Assembly (NCBI RefSeq): GCF_023502425.1 | Contig: NZ_JAMFMA010000001.1 | Location: 310,001 to 374,000 of the forward strand | DNA length: 64,000 bases | Source of the DNA: Flagellimonas spongiicola | GTDB lineage: Bacteria; Bacteroidota; Bacteroidia; Flavobacteriales; Flavobacteriaceae | Reading direction: 5' to 3' | Shown here: piece after piece, positions 51,874 to 61,343 of the stretch | How positions within the stretch are numbered: the first letter of the stretch is position 1 | Layout: each line of letters opens with the position of its first letter | Notes under the pieces: generated by a model | What the model saw: only the letters and a program-made list of their open reading frames with translations | What the model was told of the DNA's origin: nothing | The model's database searches: none | Position numbers and translations under genes: made by a program

Positions 51874-53220
51874 ATGGGCAATCGCAGACAATTCATTAGG
51901 CAATCTTCATTGTTAACAGCAGGACTAGGGGCATCTTTCATTTTTCCCACGGAATTATTGGGAGCTATTCGAAAGAATGTGAGTCCCAACGATAAGATTC
52001 AGGTTGGTTTAATTGGTTGCAAAGGGATGGGGTTTGCCAATCTTACTTCAATGCTGAAAAATAGCGAAGTTGAAATTGTAGCCTTATGCGATGTTGATAA
52101 GAATGTGCTGGCAGCAAAAACCGAGGATTTGTCCAAAGCAGGAATCAAAAAACCTAAATGGTATGGCGATTATCGGAAAATGTTGGAAGATAAAGATGTG
52201 GATGTCGCAATAATTGGTACACCGGATCATTGGCATTGCTTACAATTGGTAGATGCCATTGATGCCGGAAAAGATGTCTACTGCGAAAAACCGATAGCTA
52301 ATTCCATTGCGGAATGTGATGCCATGTTAAACAAAGTGAATGCGAATGACCGAATGGTACAAATTGGACAATGGCAAAGAAGTCAACCGCATTTTGTGGA
52401 TGCTATTGAATATGTGCATTCCGGTAAATTGGGACAAATACGATTGGCCAAAGCATGGGCCTACCAGGGTTGGATGCAATCCATACCGGTGGTTCCGGAT
52501 AGCCCTGTACCGGCAGGTGTGGATTATGAAATGTGGTTGGGACCCGCACCAAAACGACCTTTCAATAAAAATCGCTTTCATTTTAACTTCAGATGGTTTT
52601 GGGATTATGCGGGTGGTTTGATGACCGACTGGGGAGTTCATCTAATTGATTATGCCTTGTATGGCATGAAAGCAACAAATCCCAAATCCGTAATGGCCAT
52701 TGGCGGTAAATTCGCTTACCCAGATGACGCAGAGGAAACGCCGGACACCTTGCAGACGGTTTATGAGTTCGATAATTTTTCCCTCTTATGGGAACATGCC
52801 ACAGGGATTGATGGTGGCAACTATGGCCGTGATCATGGCATTGCATTTATCGGAAACAATGGGACATTGGTTTTAAATCGAGGTGGTTGGGAGGTAATAC
52901 CTGAAAATGACCGTCCACATTGGAGTGAGAACAAAGGTCCTAAAATTGAACCTGTTCCGCTGCAAACCGTTGAGGCAAGTGGATTGGATTTGCATACTGC
53001 TAATTTTTTAGAAGCAGTAAAAGCGCGGGATAAATCCCTGCTGAATGCTCCGATACAAGTTGGCTACGATACGGCAAGAGTTTGTCATATGGGCAATATT
53101 GCATTCAAAACGGGACAGCGAATCTTTTGGGATCCTGAAAACTCGAAATTCATGGAAGCTGAGGCAAATGCACTCTTGGCAAATGCATATCACAACGGCT
53201 GGAAGTTACCAACAGGATAA
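51874..53220 (+). CDS. Tat-exported Gfo/Idh/MocA oxidoreductase
   Basis: A 448-residue NAD(P)-dependent oxidoreductase. The ATG at 51874 starts a twin-arginine signal (GNRRQFIRQSSLLTAGLGAS); the longer frame from 51811 runs through the yajC terminator and is rejected. The Rossmann motif is VGLIGCKGMGFAN. The catalytic EKP is in YCEKPIANS, with the family block GTPDHWH before it, and a later DWGVHLIDYAL. Such enzymes act on sugars or glycosides, and some exported Bacteroidota members cleave glycosidic bonds by an NAD-dependent route. The substrate is unknown, and no sugar genes adjoin. Confidence 0.92.
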   Translation: MGNRRQFIRQSSLLTAGLGASFIFPTELLGAIRKNVSPNDKIQVGLIGCKGMGFANLTSMLKNSEVEIVALCDVDKNVLAAKTEDLSKAGIKKPKWYGDYRKMLEDKDVDVAIIGTPDHWHCLQLVDAIDAGKDVYCEKPIANSIAECDAMLNKVNANDRMVQIGQWQRSQPHFVDAIEYVHSGKLGQIRLAKAWAYQGWMQSIPVVPDSPVPAGVDYEMWLGPAPKRPFNKNRFHFNFRWFWDYAGGLMTDWGVHLIDYALYGMKATNPKSVMAIGGKFAYPDDAEETPDTLQTVYEFDNFSLLWEHATGIDGGNYGRDHGIAFIGNNGTLVLNRGGWEVIPENDRPHWSENKGPKIEPVPLQTVEASGLDLHTANFLEAVKARDKSLLNAPIQVGYDTARVCHMGNIAFKTGQRIFWDPENSKFMEAEANALLANAYHNGWKLPTG

Positions 53221-53227
53221 GGTCAAT

Positions 53228-53821
53228 TTATCGATAAGCATCATTTAACCCCTTTCCCACTTCAATCATAGGTAGGATTTTTTCCAAACGTCTTATTTTG
53301 GTTTTCTCCTGTTTGGCTTCGGAAATGTACTCACAATATTCTTTTTGTTTGTAAGGTGTCAATGCATCGTATGCGTCGCGTAACCCAGCTTTATCTTGTA
53401 ATGCGTTTTCCAATAATTCTGGAATTGCGATAGAAGTACTCTTTTTCGTTACAGTAATTTTAAGACCTTGTATTTCGTTGGAGATTGCTTCCTCCATATA
53501 AGCCAATACGCCTTCGGAATCAATACTGCTATTGCCCTCAAAATTCCAGTGGCGCATTCCCTTGGTTTTACCTTCTTGGGCATTTCGAAGCACATTTTTT
53601 GGATCACTCAAAAATGAACCATTGAAAAACCATACGCCAAAGTGGTTTTTGAATCTACAGATGCCAAATACGTTTTTGCCCTTAACAGTATAGACAGGAA
53701 AATTCCATTTAAAGGTTTCATCACTAGCCGTCTGATTTGCAATCATTCGTAATTTGGAAATACCTTCTTTAAAAGGATGTTCTCTTTCGTAGTAAGCCTC
53801 AAGACTTTTTTCTCTTTCCAT
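53228..53821 (-). CDS. YdeI/OmpD-associated (DUF1801-OmdA) family protein
   Basis: A 197-residue cytoplasmic protein. The N-terminal half is a DUF1801 fold (FKEGISKLRMIANQTASDETFKW, in two parts; GICRFKNHFGVWFFNGSFL). The C-terminal half is the OmdA helical region (TPYKQKEYCEYISEAKQEKTKIRRLEK, in two parts). The family is widespread and loosely linked to stress; no biochemical role is firm. It overlaps the end of pepT by 23 bases on the same strand, so it is translated from the pepT message. Confidence 0.88.
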   Translation of the reverse strand: MEREKSLEAYYEREHPFKEGISKLRMIANQTASDETFKWNFPVYTVKGKNVFGICRFKNHFGVWFFNGSFLSDPKNVLRNAQEGKTKGMRHWNFEGNSSIDSEGVLAYMEEAISNEIQGLKITVTKKSTSIAIPELLENALQDKAGLRDAYDALTPYKQKEYCEYISEAKQEKTKIRRLEKILPMIEVGKGLNDAYR

Positions 53822-55052
53822 TGGATTTGATTTGAATAGCGGTCAATTCGCATATTTTTACAATAACCTGAACAGCTTTTTGCATGCTTTCCAACGGAAT
53901 ATATTCATATTTTCCATGAAAATTATGTCCACCTGCAAAAATGTTGGGACAGGGTAGGCCCATAAAACTAAGTTGGGAACCATCCGTTCCACCCCTTATC
54001 GGTTTGATAATGGGTTCAATGCCCAAGGACTCCATGGCTTCTTTTGCAATTTCAACAATGTGGAAAACAGGCTCCACTTTTTCCCGCATATTCCGGTATT
54101 GGTCCTCAATTTTCAACGCCACGCAATCACCGTACTTTTTGTTCAGTTTTTGTGTGATGTCGTCCAATAATTCCTTTCGTGCTTGAAAATGACCTGCATC
54201 GTGATCTCGAATGATAAGTTCAATTTGGGCATTTTCAATTTCACCTTTTAACTTATGGACATGAAAAAAACCATCTCGGTCAGAAGTGTGCTCAGGTACT
54301 TCCCTTGCTGGCAGCAAGCTCAAGAATTCGTTGGCGACATTAATGGCGTTTACCATTTTGTTCTTGGCATATCCAGGATGGACACTTTTTCCCGATACTA
54401 TAATTTTAGCGCTGGCTGCGTTGAAATTTTCGTATTCCAATTCACCAACCTGACTTCCGTCCATGGTATATGCCCATTCCGCGCCAAACTTCTCAACATC
54501 AAATAAATGCGCACCCCGACCAATTTCTTCGTCCGGCGTAAATGCGATACGGATTGGTCCGTGTTTAATTTCTGGGTGTTGAATTAGATACTCCATGGCC
54601 GTTATGGTTTCGGCGACCCCTGCTTTATCATCAGCTCCCAGTAATGTCGTGCCATCGGTGGTAATTAGGGTTTGTCCAATGTATTGTTCCAGATCGTCAA
54701 AGTACTTGGGTGAAAGCACAATATTCTTACTTGAATTCAGCACAATATCCTTACCATCATAGTTTTCAATGATTTGTGGTTTTACATTTTTACCGCTGAA
54801 ATCCGGAGAAGTATCCATATGTGAAATAAATCCAATGGTGGGAACTGTTTTTTCAATATTTCCGGGTAGTGTTGCCATGATATAGGCATTGGCATCGATG
54901 GAAACATCCTGCATACCGATTTGATGCAATTCCATCACGATTTTTTTGGCAAGATTTCGCTGTTTTTCTGTACTCGGAGTAGTTTTTGAATAGGGGTCAC
55001 TTTGGGTATCAATGGCCACATATTCCAGAAATCGGTCTAATAATCGATCCAT
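53799..55052 (-). CDS. pepT: peptidase T (tripeptidase)
   Basis: A 417-residue M20B aminotripeptidase of the cytoplasm. The zinc ligands and catalytic residues are in GFISHMDTSPDFSG (His, catalytic Asp), LLGADDKAGVAE (bridging Asp), FTPDEEIGRGAH (catalytic Glu-Glu), YTMDGSQVGEL (Asp) and FAGGHNFHGKYEY (His). RGGTDGSQLSFMGLPCPN is a further family hallmark. Length is as expected. It is divergent from the 55.1 kb gene, with the starts about 100 bases apart. Confidence 0.96.
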   Translation of the reverse strand: MDRLLDRFLEYVAIDTQSDPYSKTTPSTEKQRNLAKKIVMELHQIGMQDVSIDANAYIMATLPGNIEKTVPTIGFISHMDTSPDFSGKNVKPQIIENYDGKDIVLNSSKNIVLSPKYFDDLEQYIGQTLITTDGTTLLGADDKAGVAETITAMEYLIQHPEIKHGPIRIAFTPDEEIGRGAHLFDVEKFGAEWAYTMDGSQVGELEYENFNAASAKIIVSGKSVHPGYAKNKMVNAINVANEFLSLLPAREVPEHTSDRDGFFHVHKLKGEIENAQIELIIRDHDAGHFQARKELLDDITQKLNKKYGDCVALKIEDQYRNMREKVEPVFHIVEIAKEAMESLGIEPIIKPIRGGTDGSQLSFMGLPCPNIFAGGHNFHGKYEYIPLESMQKAVQVIVKICELTAIQIKSNGKRKKS

Positions 55053-55148
55053 ATTGTGCGTTTCATCAAAAATACTGTTTATTCAATCGTTTTTTTGATA
55101 AAATGGAGAATTGAAAACCTATCTTTTCCGCTTACTAAAACTAAACCA

Positions 55149-55568
55149 TTGAAACGAATACTTTTGCCCATTGTTTTATTTTTTGGGCTCACCGTTTGCG
55201 CTCAGGAAGATTGTTTGCTGGGCCTCGGAGGAATGGATGATGAGGCCATTATCTCTGTTTTTCAGTTGAATGAAGAACAAGAGGAGCAAATGCGGAATTG
55301 GTCTGCTGAACTTAAGGTGCGGAATGCGGTATTTAAGGATCGTGCCAACTATTTACTTAAGCGTCATGCGCAAAGTTCCCCCGAAGATTTAATATCGGTA
55401 TCATTTAAGTATAAGGATTTGCTGGATAGTATGCGGCAAAATGTTCGTATGCTCGATAAGCGCTTACTTTCTATATTCAATGACAATCAATACAATCTAT
55501 ATATCGAACTGTGCACGCAACTGACTTTGCGGCCTATTTATATTAATGGGTCAGTCAACGAAAATTAA
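55149..55568 (+). CDS. uncharacterised small exported helical protein
   Basis: A 139-residue product if translation begins at the TTG at 55149, which gives a clean signal peptide (KRILLPIVLFFGLTVCAQ). The frame is open back to 55056, but that would add 31 unlikely residues. The mature part is acidic at first (EDCLLGLGGMDDEAIISVFQ) and then helical with regular charges (EEQEEQMRNWSAELKVRNAVF, in two parts). It may be a Spy/CpxP-like periplasmic helper, but the motifs are too weak to say so. It lies 54 bases upstream of pyrD, which has its own promoter box. Confidence 0.62.
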   Translation: MKRILLPIVLFFGLTVCAQEDCLLGLGGMDDEAIISVFQLNEEQEEQMRNWSAELKVRNAVFKDRANYLLKRHAQSSPEDLISVSFKYKDLLDSMRQNVRMLDKRLLSIFNDNQYNLYIELCTQLTLRPIYINGSVNEN

Positions 55569-55599
55569 TCGATTTCCAAGATTGTGATACTAGAGTTTA

Positions 55600-55607
55600 T
55601 ATTTTTG
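55600..55607 (+). promoter_or_regulatory. -7 promoter box of pyrD
   Basis: TATTTTTG matches TAnnTTTG and is 16 bases upstream of the pyrD ATG; TTG at 55582 is a -33 candidate. Confidence 0.45.
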
Positions 55608-55622
55608 TCCAAAATTTGCTGA

Positions 55623-56660
55623 ATGTACAAATACCTTGTTCGCCCATTACTTTTTTTATTGGATGCGGAAACCGCCCATCACTTTTCTTTTAAGTCAATC
55701 AAGGTATTGTCAAAACTAGGTTTTGGTGCCTTGTTTCGTAGCTTATACTTGGTTGAGGATCCTAAACTGGAACGTGAGGTTTTTGGGTTGAAGTTCAAAA
55801 ATCCTGTTGGGCTGGCCGCGGGCTTTGATAAAGATGCGGTTTTGTATAATGAACTGTCCAACTTTGGCTTTGGCTTTGTTGAAATTGGGACACTTACACC
55901 AAAAGGTCAACCTGGGAATCCCAAAAAACGACTTTTTAGACTTCTCGATGATCAAGCGATCATCAATCGTATGGGATTCAATAACAAAGGGGTGTTTGAA
56001 GCTGTTGAACAGTTAAAAAAGAAGCACAAAGTACTGATTGGTGGAAATATCGGGAAAAATAAAGTGACCGATAATGATAAGGCCATCAAAGATTATATGA
56101 TTTGCTTTGAAGCCCTTTTTGAACACGTGGATTATTTTGTTGTCAATGTAAGTTCACCAAACACACCGGGTCTTCGCGAATTGCAAGACAAAGAACCTTT
56201 GACGGCTTTACTGAAGAAATTAAAAAAACAAAACGGCAAATTGGCCAAAAAACTGGAAGCCTCACCAAAACCAATATTGTTGAAGATCGCACCTGATTTA
56301 ACCGATGATCAACTGTTGGATATAGTCGATATTGTTAAGAATACCGCTATTGAGGGTGTCATTGCTACAAACACAACGATTTCAAGAAAAGGCCTGAAAT
56401 CCCATTTGATCCAAACGGAAGAAAAGGGAGGTTTAAGTGGTAAACCTTTGACAAAAAGAAGTACACAGGTAATCCGGTTTTTGGCTGAAAAAAGTAATAA
56501 TTCGTTTCCGATTATTGGAGTAGGAGGAATCCACACTGCTGAGGATGCCCTGGAAAAACTGGATGCAGGCGCTGCCTTGGTTCAACTGTACACGGGTTTT
56601 GTTTACGAAGGTCCTGGATTGATTAAAAAAATCAATAAGGCGCTTTTGGAAAGGGCCTGA
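55623..56660 (+). CDS. pyrD: dihydroorotate dehydrogenase (quinone)
   Basis: Class 2 DHODH, which oxidises dihydroorotate to orotate and passes electrons to the quinone pool. The 345-residue chain has the N-terminal membrane-associating helices ([20 protein letters not shown], residues 2-21) that mark class 2. It also has [19 protein letters not shown], the catalytic-base region [15 protein letters not shown] (Ser), [11 protein letters not shown], and the FMN phosphate site [20 protein letters not shown]. Length is typical. Confidence 0.97.
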   Translation: MYKYLVRPLLFLLDAETAHHFSFKSIKVLSKLGFGALFRSLYLVEDPKLEREVFGLKFKNPVGLAAGFDKDAVLYNELSNFGFGFVEIGTLTPKGQPGNPKKRLFRLLDDQAIINRMGFNNKGVFEAVEQLKKKHKVLIGGNIGKNKVTDNDKAIKDYMICFEALFEHVDYFVVNVSSPNTPGLRELQDKEPLTALLKKLKKQNGKLAKKLEASPKPILLKIAPDLTDDQLLDIVDIVKNTAIEGVIATNTTISRKGLKSHLIQTEEKGGLSGKPLTKRSTQVIRFLAEKSNNSFPIIGVGGIHTAEDALEKLDAGAALVQLYTGFVYEGPGLIKKINKALLERA

Positions 56661-56676
56661 TGCGATTCATCTAAAT

Positions 56677-58749
56677 CTATCGTTTTAACGAAAAGTGGCT
56701 TTTGTATTCCTTCCGGATTCCCTCTGAATTATCGTAGGTTAAACGAAACCAATAATCGCTCGATGGTACTTGGTTGCCATTCCGGGTTCCATCCCAACTT
56801 TGCTCGCCAAAAATTTGATGCTGTATAATTCCAAAGCGATCAAAAATGGTGATTTCTGGATTTCTGATTTCTACAATTCCAACGATTTGCCAAGTGTCAT
56901 TGATACCATCACCATTGGGTGTAAAGAATCGAGGATAATCCACAATTATGAATGGTTGTGAGGTGATATTGCAACCATAGGTATCCTGGACTTCAGCGGT
57001 ATGTTTCCCCGGAGCCAGATTGTCAAATATTGGGTTGTCCCTAAACGAGCCACCGTCAACGGCAAAACGGTATTCACTATTGCCCTCAACTTGTATTTCT
57101 ATTACATGATTATCGGCGAACAAATCGCTTAAAACCTCAACCTCAAAGCTTGTGGGCGGTTCAATGCTAAAGACATTGGTGCTAAAAGATGTAGAACAGC
57201 CATAAATCAAATGTTGGGCTTCAACAAAATAGTCACCAGGGGTGTTTGCAGTGTAAGAACTACTCGTTGCGCTGGGAATTATATTAGCTGGATCAATACT
57301 ATCTCTATACCAGATAAATTGGAAATCTGTTTCAGATAGTCCAGTATCCAATACGGGTAAATCGCCATTAGGAACCCCAGTTTCGTCTACACAGAGTAAA
57401 TAGGATTCCTCTAATGAAGGCGTGAAATTAAGTTGTAATAGATTAATATTGAAGGGTTCAATATCGTAGCAACTTTCACCAGAAGAAACTCGGGCAAAGA
57501 TGGTTTCCTGCGCTTGTGACAAATTGTATTGGCTAGGTCTTCCGATGACGTTCTCAAAATTTTCAGCATCAGCTAAAGAAGTATAATAGTAGACCCTATA
57601 TATACTTGTATCCAATGTGCCCAACATTCCGGGCGAATTAACCGTAAGATCAATAGATTCAGACCCGTCATTATCGAAGTCACAAGCGTTTAAGTCAGAT
57701 GGTGGTTGGTCAATCAGTGGAGGGGATATGAACTCTAATTCTACGCGGCCTGTTGAAATACAGCTAGCTGAAAATTCAACTTCCACCTCATAAAGCCCAT
57801 TTTGGGTGACATCAACCGTTTCCATATCATCAAACAAGGGTAAACGTATTCCATTCCTGTACCAGCGATAGGCCAAGGCACCTGATGATGTGGCATCCAT
57901 AGTGTAGGTTTCGCCAATACAAAGTGGATTTCCTGATCGTACAGTTCTATCATCACCTAATGAAACATCAATGGAAAAACTACCTGCTTCCAAAAAAACA
58001 GCGGAGTCCAATGCAGAATCCAAGTTGTCCGCGATGACCAATTTAATATTATAGGTCTCTCCAGGATTTACTTCGGACTCGGCAACAAGACTTTGGGTTT
58101 GCCCGGTCATTGATATTGCTGAGGTATCCCCATTGATTCCCCCAAAAAAGTTACTGTTTCTTGCACTGCATTCATTAGGAACTCCTGGTCTAATGGTTGT
58201 GGCCGACACCCGATCTTCTGAATCCGGAACAATGGCCAAATTAGTCGCGTCCCCGTTGGAATCTGTAAGGATAAAGGCAAAAACATCCGAATAAACGCAT
58301 TGAAAACCATCTGAATATTCCTCAGAGGCAAACAGGAAATTAAAACTTATTCTATTGGTTTGTGGTACAAAATCAAAACTGATATAAGATGCATTGAACA
58401 AACTTCCTATACTGGTAATTCGACCTAAATCAGCATCACCAGGCCATGCAGGAGTTCCGGAGGTTTTTATGTCAATGTTTGGACCAACTGCATCAGTGGC
58501 ACTACCTGTGGAAATCATAATGCCTTCGCGATAGCTGAACCGTCCGCCATTGGAATTGAAATACCCAATACCGTTGATCATGTCGGCATCTCCAGTGGAA
58601 GAATCGTAGTTGGAGGTAGTTGCACAACTACTGTTGATCAAAACGTCTCGAATTAGCTCTTCTACCGTATAGTTCTGTTCAACTACAATCTGTTGAGCAG
58701 CAACAAAAGTGCTACAGAGAAGCAAACAAAGTGCAAGTGTATTTCTCAA
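56677..58749 (-). CDS. T9SS type B secreted protein with choice-of-anchor L domain
   Basis: A 690-residue cell-surface or secreted protein. The signal peptide RNTLALCLLLCSTFVAAQ starts from a TTG (58749). Residues about 20-260 form a choice-of-anchor L domain (MISTGSATDAVGPN; FNFLFASEEYSDGFQCVYSDVFAFIL, in two parts; NIKLVIADNLDSALDSAVFLE). The centre has Ig/PKD-like repeats (LCIGETYTMDAT; LNACDFDNDGSESIDLT). The last 90 residues are the gliding-motility-type C-terminal domain (FFTPNGDGINDTWQIVGI; IFDRFG; WDGTRNGNQVPSSDYWF), the type B signal for T9SS export. It may be an adhesin. It is monocistronic. Confidence 0.93.
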   Translation of the reverse strand: MRNTLALCLLLCSTFVAAQQIVVEQNYTVEELIRDVLINSSCATTSNYDSSTGDADMINGIGYFNSNGGRFSYREGIMISTGSATDAVGPNIDIKTSGTPAWPGDADLGRITSIGSLFNASYISFDFVPQTNRISFNFLFASEEYSDGFQCVYSDVFAFILTDSNGDATNLAIVPDSEDRVSATTIRPGVPNECSARNSNFFGGINGDTSAISMTGQTQSLVAESEVNPGETYNIKLVIADNLDSALDSAVFLEAGSFSIDVSLGDDRTVRSGNPLCIGETYTMDATSSGALAYRWYRNGIRLPLFDDMETVDVTQNGLYEVEVEFSASCISTGRVELEFISPPLIDQPPSDLNACDFDNDGSESIDLTVNSPGMLGTLDTSIYRVYYYTSLADAENFENVIGRPSQYNLSQAQETIFARVSSGESCYDIEPFNINLLQLNFTPSLEESYLLCVDETGVPNGDLPVLDTGLSETDFQFIWYRDSIDPANIIPSATSSSYTANTPGDYFVEAQHLIYGCSTSFSTNVFSIEPPTSFEVEVLSDLFADNHVIEIQVEGNSEYRFAVDGGSFRDNPIFDNLAPGKHTAEVQDTYGCNITSQPFIIVDYPRFFTPNGDGINDTWQIVGIVEIRNPEITIFDRFGIIQHQIFGEQSWDGTRNGNQVPSSDYWFRLTYDNSEGIRKEYKSHFSLKR

Positions 58750-58932
58750 TGTTCAGTGTCCTTACTTCCCAAATGGGGGATTTAAATATAAGTGTATTTC
58801 GCAAAACCAAAGGTTTTGAACCTTAAAAGAGCAGATAATCGATGGTAAACACAGTTCTATCGGTAATTTAAATTGTCACAGTCCTGAGAGTTAAGCTGAT
58901 CGAATAAATAGTGGTAATTTTATGCGCAGCCT

Positions 58933-59796
58933 ATGTCAAAAGTCAAACTCATAGAATGTCCACGAGATGCCATGCAAGGCATTAAGACATTTATTCCTAC
59001 GGAAGCCAAGGTGAAATACATCCAGTCTTTACTGGGCTGTGGATTTGATACTTTGGATTTTGGAAGTTTTGTTTCGCCCAAGGCCATTCCTCAAATGGTG
59101 GATACGGCAGAGGTTTTGGCACGTCTAGATCTATCCAAAACAAAAAGTAAATTATTGGCCATTGTAGCCAATACTCGTGGCGCCGACGATGCATGTCAAC
59201 ATAAAGCGATTGATTATTTGGGCTATCCGTTTTCAATTTCGGAGAACTTTCAAATGCGAAATACGCATAAGACCATTGACCAATCCGTAGATACTTTAAA
59301 GGCAATTTTAGAGCTGGCAAATCGACATGATAAGAAAGTGGTAACTTATGTTTCCATGGGGTTTGGAAACCCATATGGTGATCCCTGGAATGTGGAAATT
59401 GTAGGGGAGTGGACAGAAAAATTAGCTGCAATGGGTACCACAATCTTATCCCTATCCGATACCATTGGAAGTTCTACCCCAGAAGTCATTGATTGTTTAT
59501 TTTCCAATTTAATTCCTAAATATCCAGATATCGAATTTGGGGCCCATTTGCATACCACGCCTACCAAATGGCATGAAAAAGTTGAAGCGGCATATTTAGC
59601 CGGATGTCGAAGGTTTGATGGGGCTGTACAAGGCTTTGGTGGTTGCCCCATGGCCAAGGATGAATTGACCGGAAATATGCCCACTGAGAAAATGCTTTCT
59701 TATTTCACAGAACAAAAAGCGGACTCAGGAGTAAATTGGATGGTCTTTGAGGCTGCCTACAACAAGGCAACAGAGCTTTTCTCTGCATACCACTAA
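58933..59796 (+). CDS. hydroxymethylglutaryl-CoA lyase
   Basis: A 287-residue HMGL-like TIM-barrel enzyme that cleaves HMG-CoA to acetoacetate and acetyl-CoA, the last step of leucine breakdown. Visible blocks are IECPRDAMQGIKTFIPTEAK (catalytic Arg-Asp), SLSDTIGSSTPE, EFGAHLHTTPTKWHEKV (metal His-x-His) and the active-site-loop FGGCPMAKDELTGNMPTE with its cysteine. The RDAMQG form (in place of RDGLQ) is usual in Bacteroidota. TAATTTTA at 58915-58922 may be the -7 box. No other leucine-degradation gene adjoins. Confidence 0.94.
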   Translation: MSKVKLIECPRDAMQGIKTFIPTEAKVKYIQSLLGCGFDTLDFGSFVSPKAIPQMVDTAEVLARLDLSKTKSKLLAIVANTRGADDACQHKAIDYLGYPFSISENFQMRNTHKTIDQSVDTLKAILELANRHDKKVVTYVSMGFGNPYGDPWNVEIVGEWTEKLAAMGTTILSLSDTIGSSTPEVIDCLFSNLIPKYPDIEFGAHLHTTPTKWHEKVEAAYLAGCRRFDGAVQGFGGCPMAKDELTGNMPTEKMLSYFTEQKADSGVNWMVFEAAYNKATELFSAYH

Positions 59797-59841
59797 ACCT
59801 TTCTTAGACGGCTCCAAATAAGGATTCTTAAAATTTATTTA

Positions 59842-59856
59842 AAATTAGTCTAATTT
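59842..59856. promoter_or_regulatory. palindromic operator candidate, imelysin operon
   Basis: AAATTAG-T-CTAATTT is a perfect 15-base palindrome directly upstream of the -33 box. Its centre, TTAGnCTAA, is like the core of DtxR/IdeR-type iron-regulator sites. A second imperfect inverted repeat (TTATTTA-N9-TAAATAA, 59901-59923) lies downstream of the -7 box. Metal control is an inference. Confidence 0.45.
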
Positions 59857-59858
59857 AA

Positions 59859-59890
59859 TTTGGTTGAAATTTAAGCTCATAATATATTTG
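59859..59890 (+). promoter_or_regulatory. promoter of DUF4856-imelysin operon
   Basis: TTTG (59859-59862), a 20-base spacer and TATATTTG (59883-59890) fit the Bacteroidota promoter well. The ATG at 59936 follows after a leader of about 40 bases. Confidence 0.65.
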
Positions 59891-59935
59891 CCACAACAAC
59901 TTATTTACATTTAATCTAAATAAACTTTAAAAAAG

Positions 59936-61225
59936 ATGTTAGCAAAAAGATTGCTTTTATTAGGTTTCGCAACAGCCTTGTTTGTTGCCTGTTCAGACGA
60001 CGATGGTAGCGTAGATCCTATTGCTACTTGTAGTGACGGAATCATGAACGGAGATGAAGAAGGTGTTGACTGTGGTGGCAGCTGTGAACCATGTGGCACT
60101 TCCATAGAAAACCCAACTACCTACGTATTTGAAAGAAACAGTGAAAGTTCAGTAAGTTTTGGTGGTCAGACTACCCGAATCTTAATGGCAGAGGAAATCA
60201 TCACTAAAATGAAGGATGAAACCACTACTGCCGTAATATTAAAAGCAATGTTTGCACATGAAGAAGGAGCCAATGACTTTGAAAATACCGAGTTGAATGC
60301 TTCTGACAAGAATGTTCGAGGTAAAACTGCGGCGTCATTTGATTTCTTTTCTGGAAATGCAACAGATCAAGCCTTGATTCGTGCTGATTTTGAGGGCTGG
60401 ATAGATAGCCAAGTAGCTGAAGTATTCCCAAGATGGAATGAAGCTGCTTCGGCTGGTGTTGCAGGTCAATTGGCAGATGGTTCCTCTACCAGGTATGTCA
60501 CTGGTGATGGTTTGGAAATGAACCAATTGTTCAATAAATCATTGATCGGGGGATTGATGGTAGATCAAATGTTGAACAACTATACAAGTAACAATGTTTT
60601 GGATCAGTTTGAGTCAGCAAATGACGATGAGACCTTGGTAGATGGAAAGAACTACACCGATATGGAGCACGATTGGGATGAAGCCTATGGTTACGCTTTT
60701 GGAACCGCTCAAGATTTAACAGATCCAAGACCAACTATTGGAGATGATGACAGCTTCTTGAACAAATACATAGGCCGAGTGGAAGGTGATGATGATTTTG
60801 CAGGTATAGCAGATGATATCTATCAAGCATTGAAATTAGGAAGAGCGGCTATCGTAGCCAAAGATTACACCGTAAGAAATGAGCAGGCGGATATCCTAAG
60901 GGAACTTATATCTAAGGTAATCGGTGTTCGTGCAGTATATTATTTGCAGCAAGGTAAAAATGCCTTGGACCAAATGACACCAGACTACGGTGGTGGTTTC
61001 CATGATTTGTCTGAAGGATATGGATTTATTTATAGCCTACAATTTACACGTAAACCAAACTCTGATGACCCATATTTCACCAAAGCTGAGGTTGATGCCT
61101 TCTTAGCGGATTTATTGGATGATGGAGCCAACGGACTTTGGGATGTGACCCCGGCAACTTTGGATGAAATTTCCAATGCCATTGCCGATGAATTTGATTT
61201 TACCGTGGAGCAGGCTGGCAGCTAG
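59936..61225 (+). CDS. DUF4856 lipoprotein of imelysin operon
   Basis: A 429-residue lipoprotein with lipobox VAC (Cys19). A short Cys/Gly/Asp-rich segment follows (CSDGIMNGDEEGVDCGGSCE, in which NGDEEGVDCGG is a motif seen in many flavobacterial surface proteins). The DUF4856 body has KAMFAHEEGANDFEN, GLEMNQLFNKSLIGGLMVDQ and HDWDEAYGYAFG. DUF4856 genes usually stand next to imelysin genes, as here. Many conserved Glu/His residues suggest metal contact, perhaps iron, but this is not shown. It is the first gene of the operon, with a terminator hairpin after it that may be partly read through. Confidence 0.9.
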   Translation: MLAKRLLLLGFATALFVACSDDDGSVDPIATCSDGIMNGDEEGVDCGGSCEPCGTSIENPTTYVFERNSESSVSFGGQTTRILMAEEIITKMKDETTTAVILKAMFAHEEGANDFENTELNASDKNVRGKTAASFDFFSGNATDQALIRADFEGWIDSQVAEVFPRWNEAASAGVAGQLADGSSTRYVTGDGLEMNQLFNKSLIGGLMVDQMLNNYTSNNVLDQFESANDDETLVDGKNYTDMEHDWDEAYGYAFGTAQDLTDPRPTIGDDDSFLNKYIGRVEGDDDFAGIADDIYQALKLGRAAIVAKDYTVRNEQADILRELISKVIGVRAVYYLQQGKNALDQMTPDYGGGFHDLSEGYGFIYSLQFTRKPNSDDPYFTKAEVDAFLADLLDDGANGLWDVTPATLDEISNAIADEFDFTVEQAGS

Positions 61226-61263
61226 TTTCCTAGTAAATATATTTAGCAAGTTTTCATAATAAT

Positions 61264-61298
61264 AAAGAGGTGGGTATTGGTTCAATCCCACCTCTTTT
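61264..61298 (+). terminator. terminator/attenuator between DUF4856 and imelysin genes
   Basis: An 11-bp stem AAAGAGGTGGG / CCCACCTCTTT with a 12-base loop and a short T-run. It lies inside what seems to be one operon, so it may lower expression of the downstream genes. Confidence 0.75.
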
Positions 61299-61308
61299 GT
61301 TATCTTTG
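61277..61308 (+). promoter_or_regulatory. internal promoter before imelysin gene
   Basis: TTGG (61277-61280), a 20-base spacer and TATCTTTG (61301-61308) match the Bacteroidota pattern. The box directly follows the terminator hairpin and precedes the ATG at 61344 by 35 bases. Confidence 0.55.
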
Positions 61309-61343
61309 GGCGCTATTTAATTAGAATAAATAAAAATAACCTC

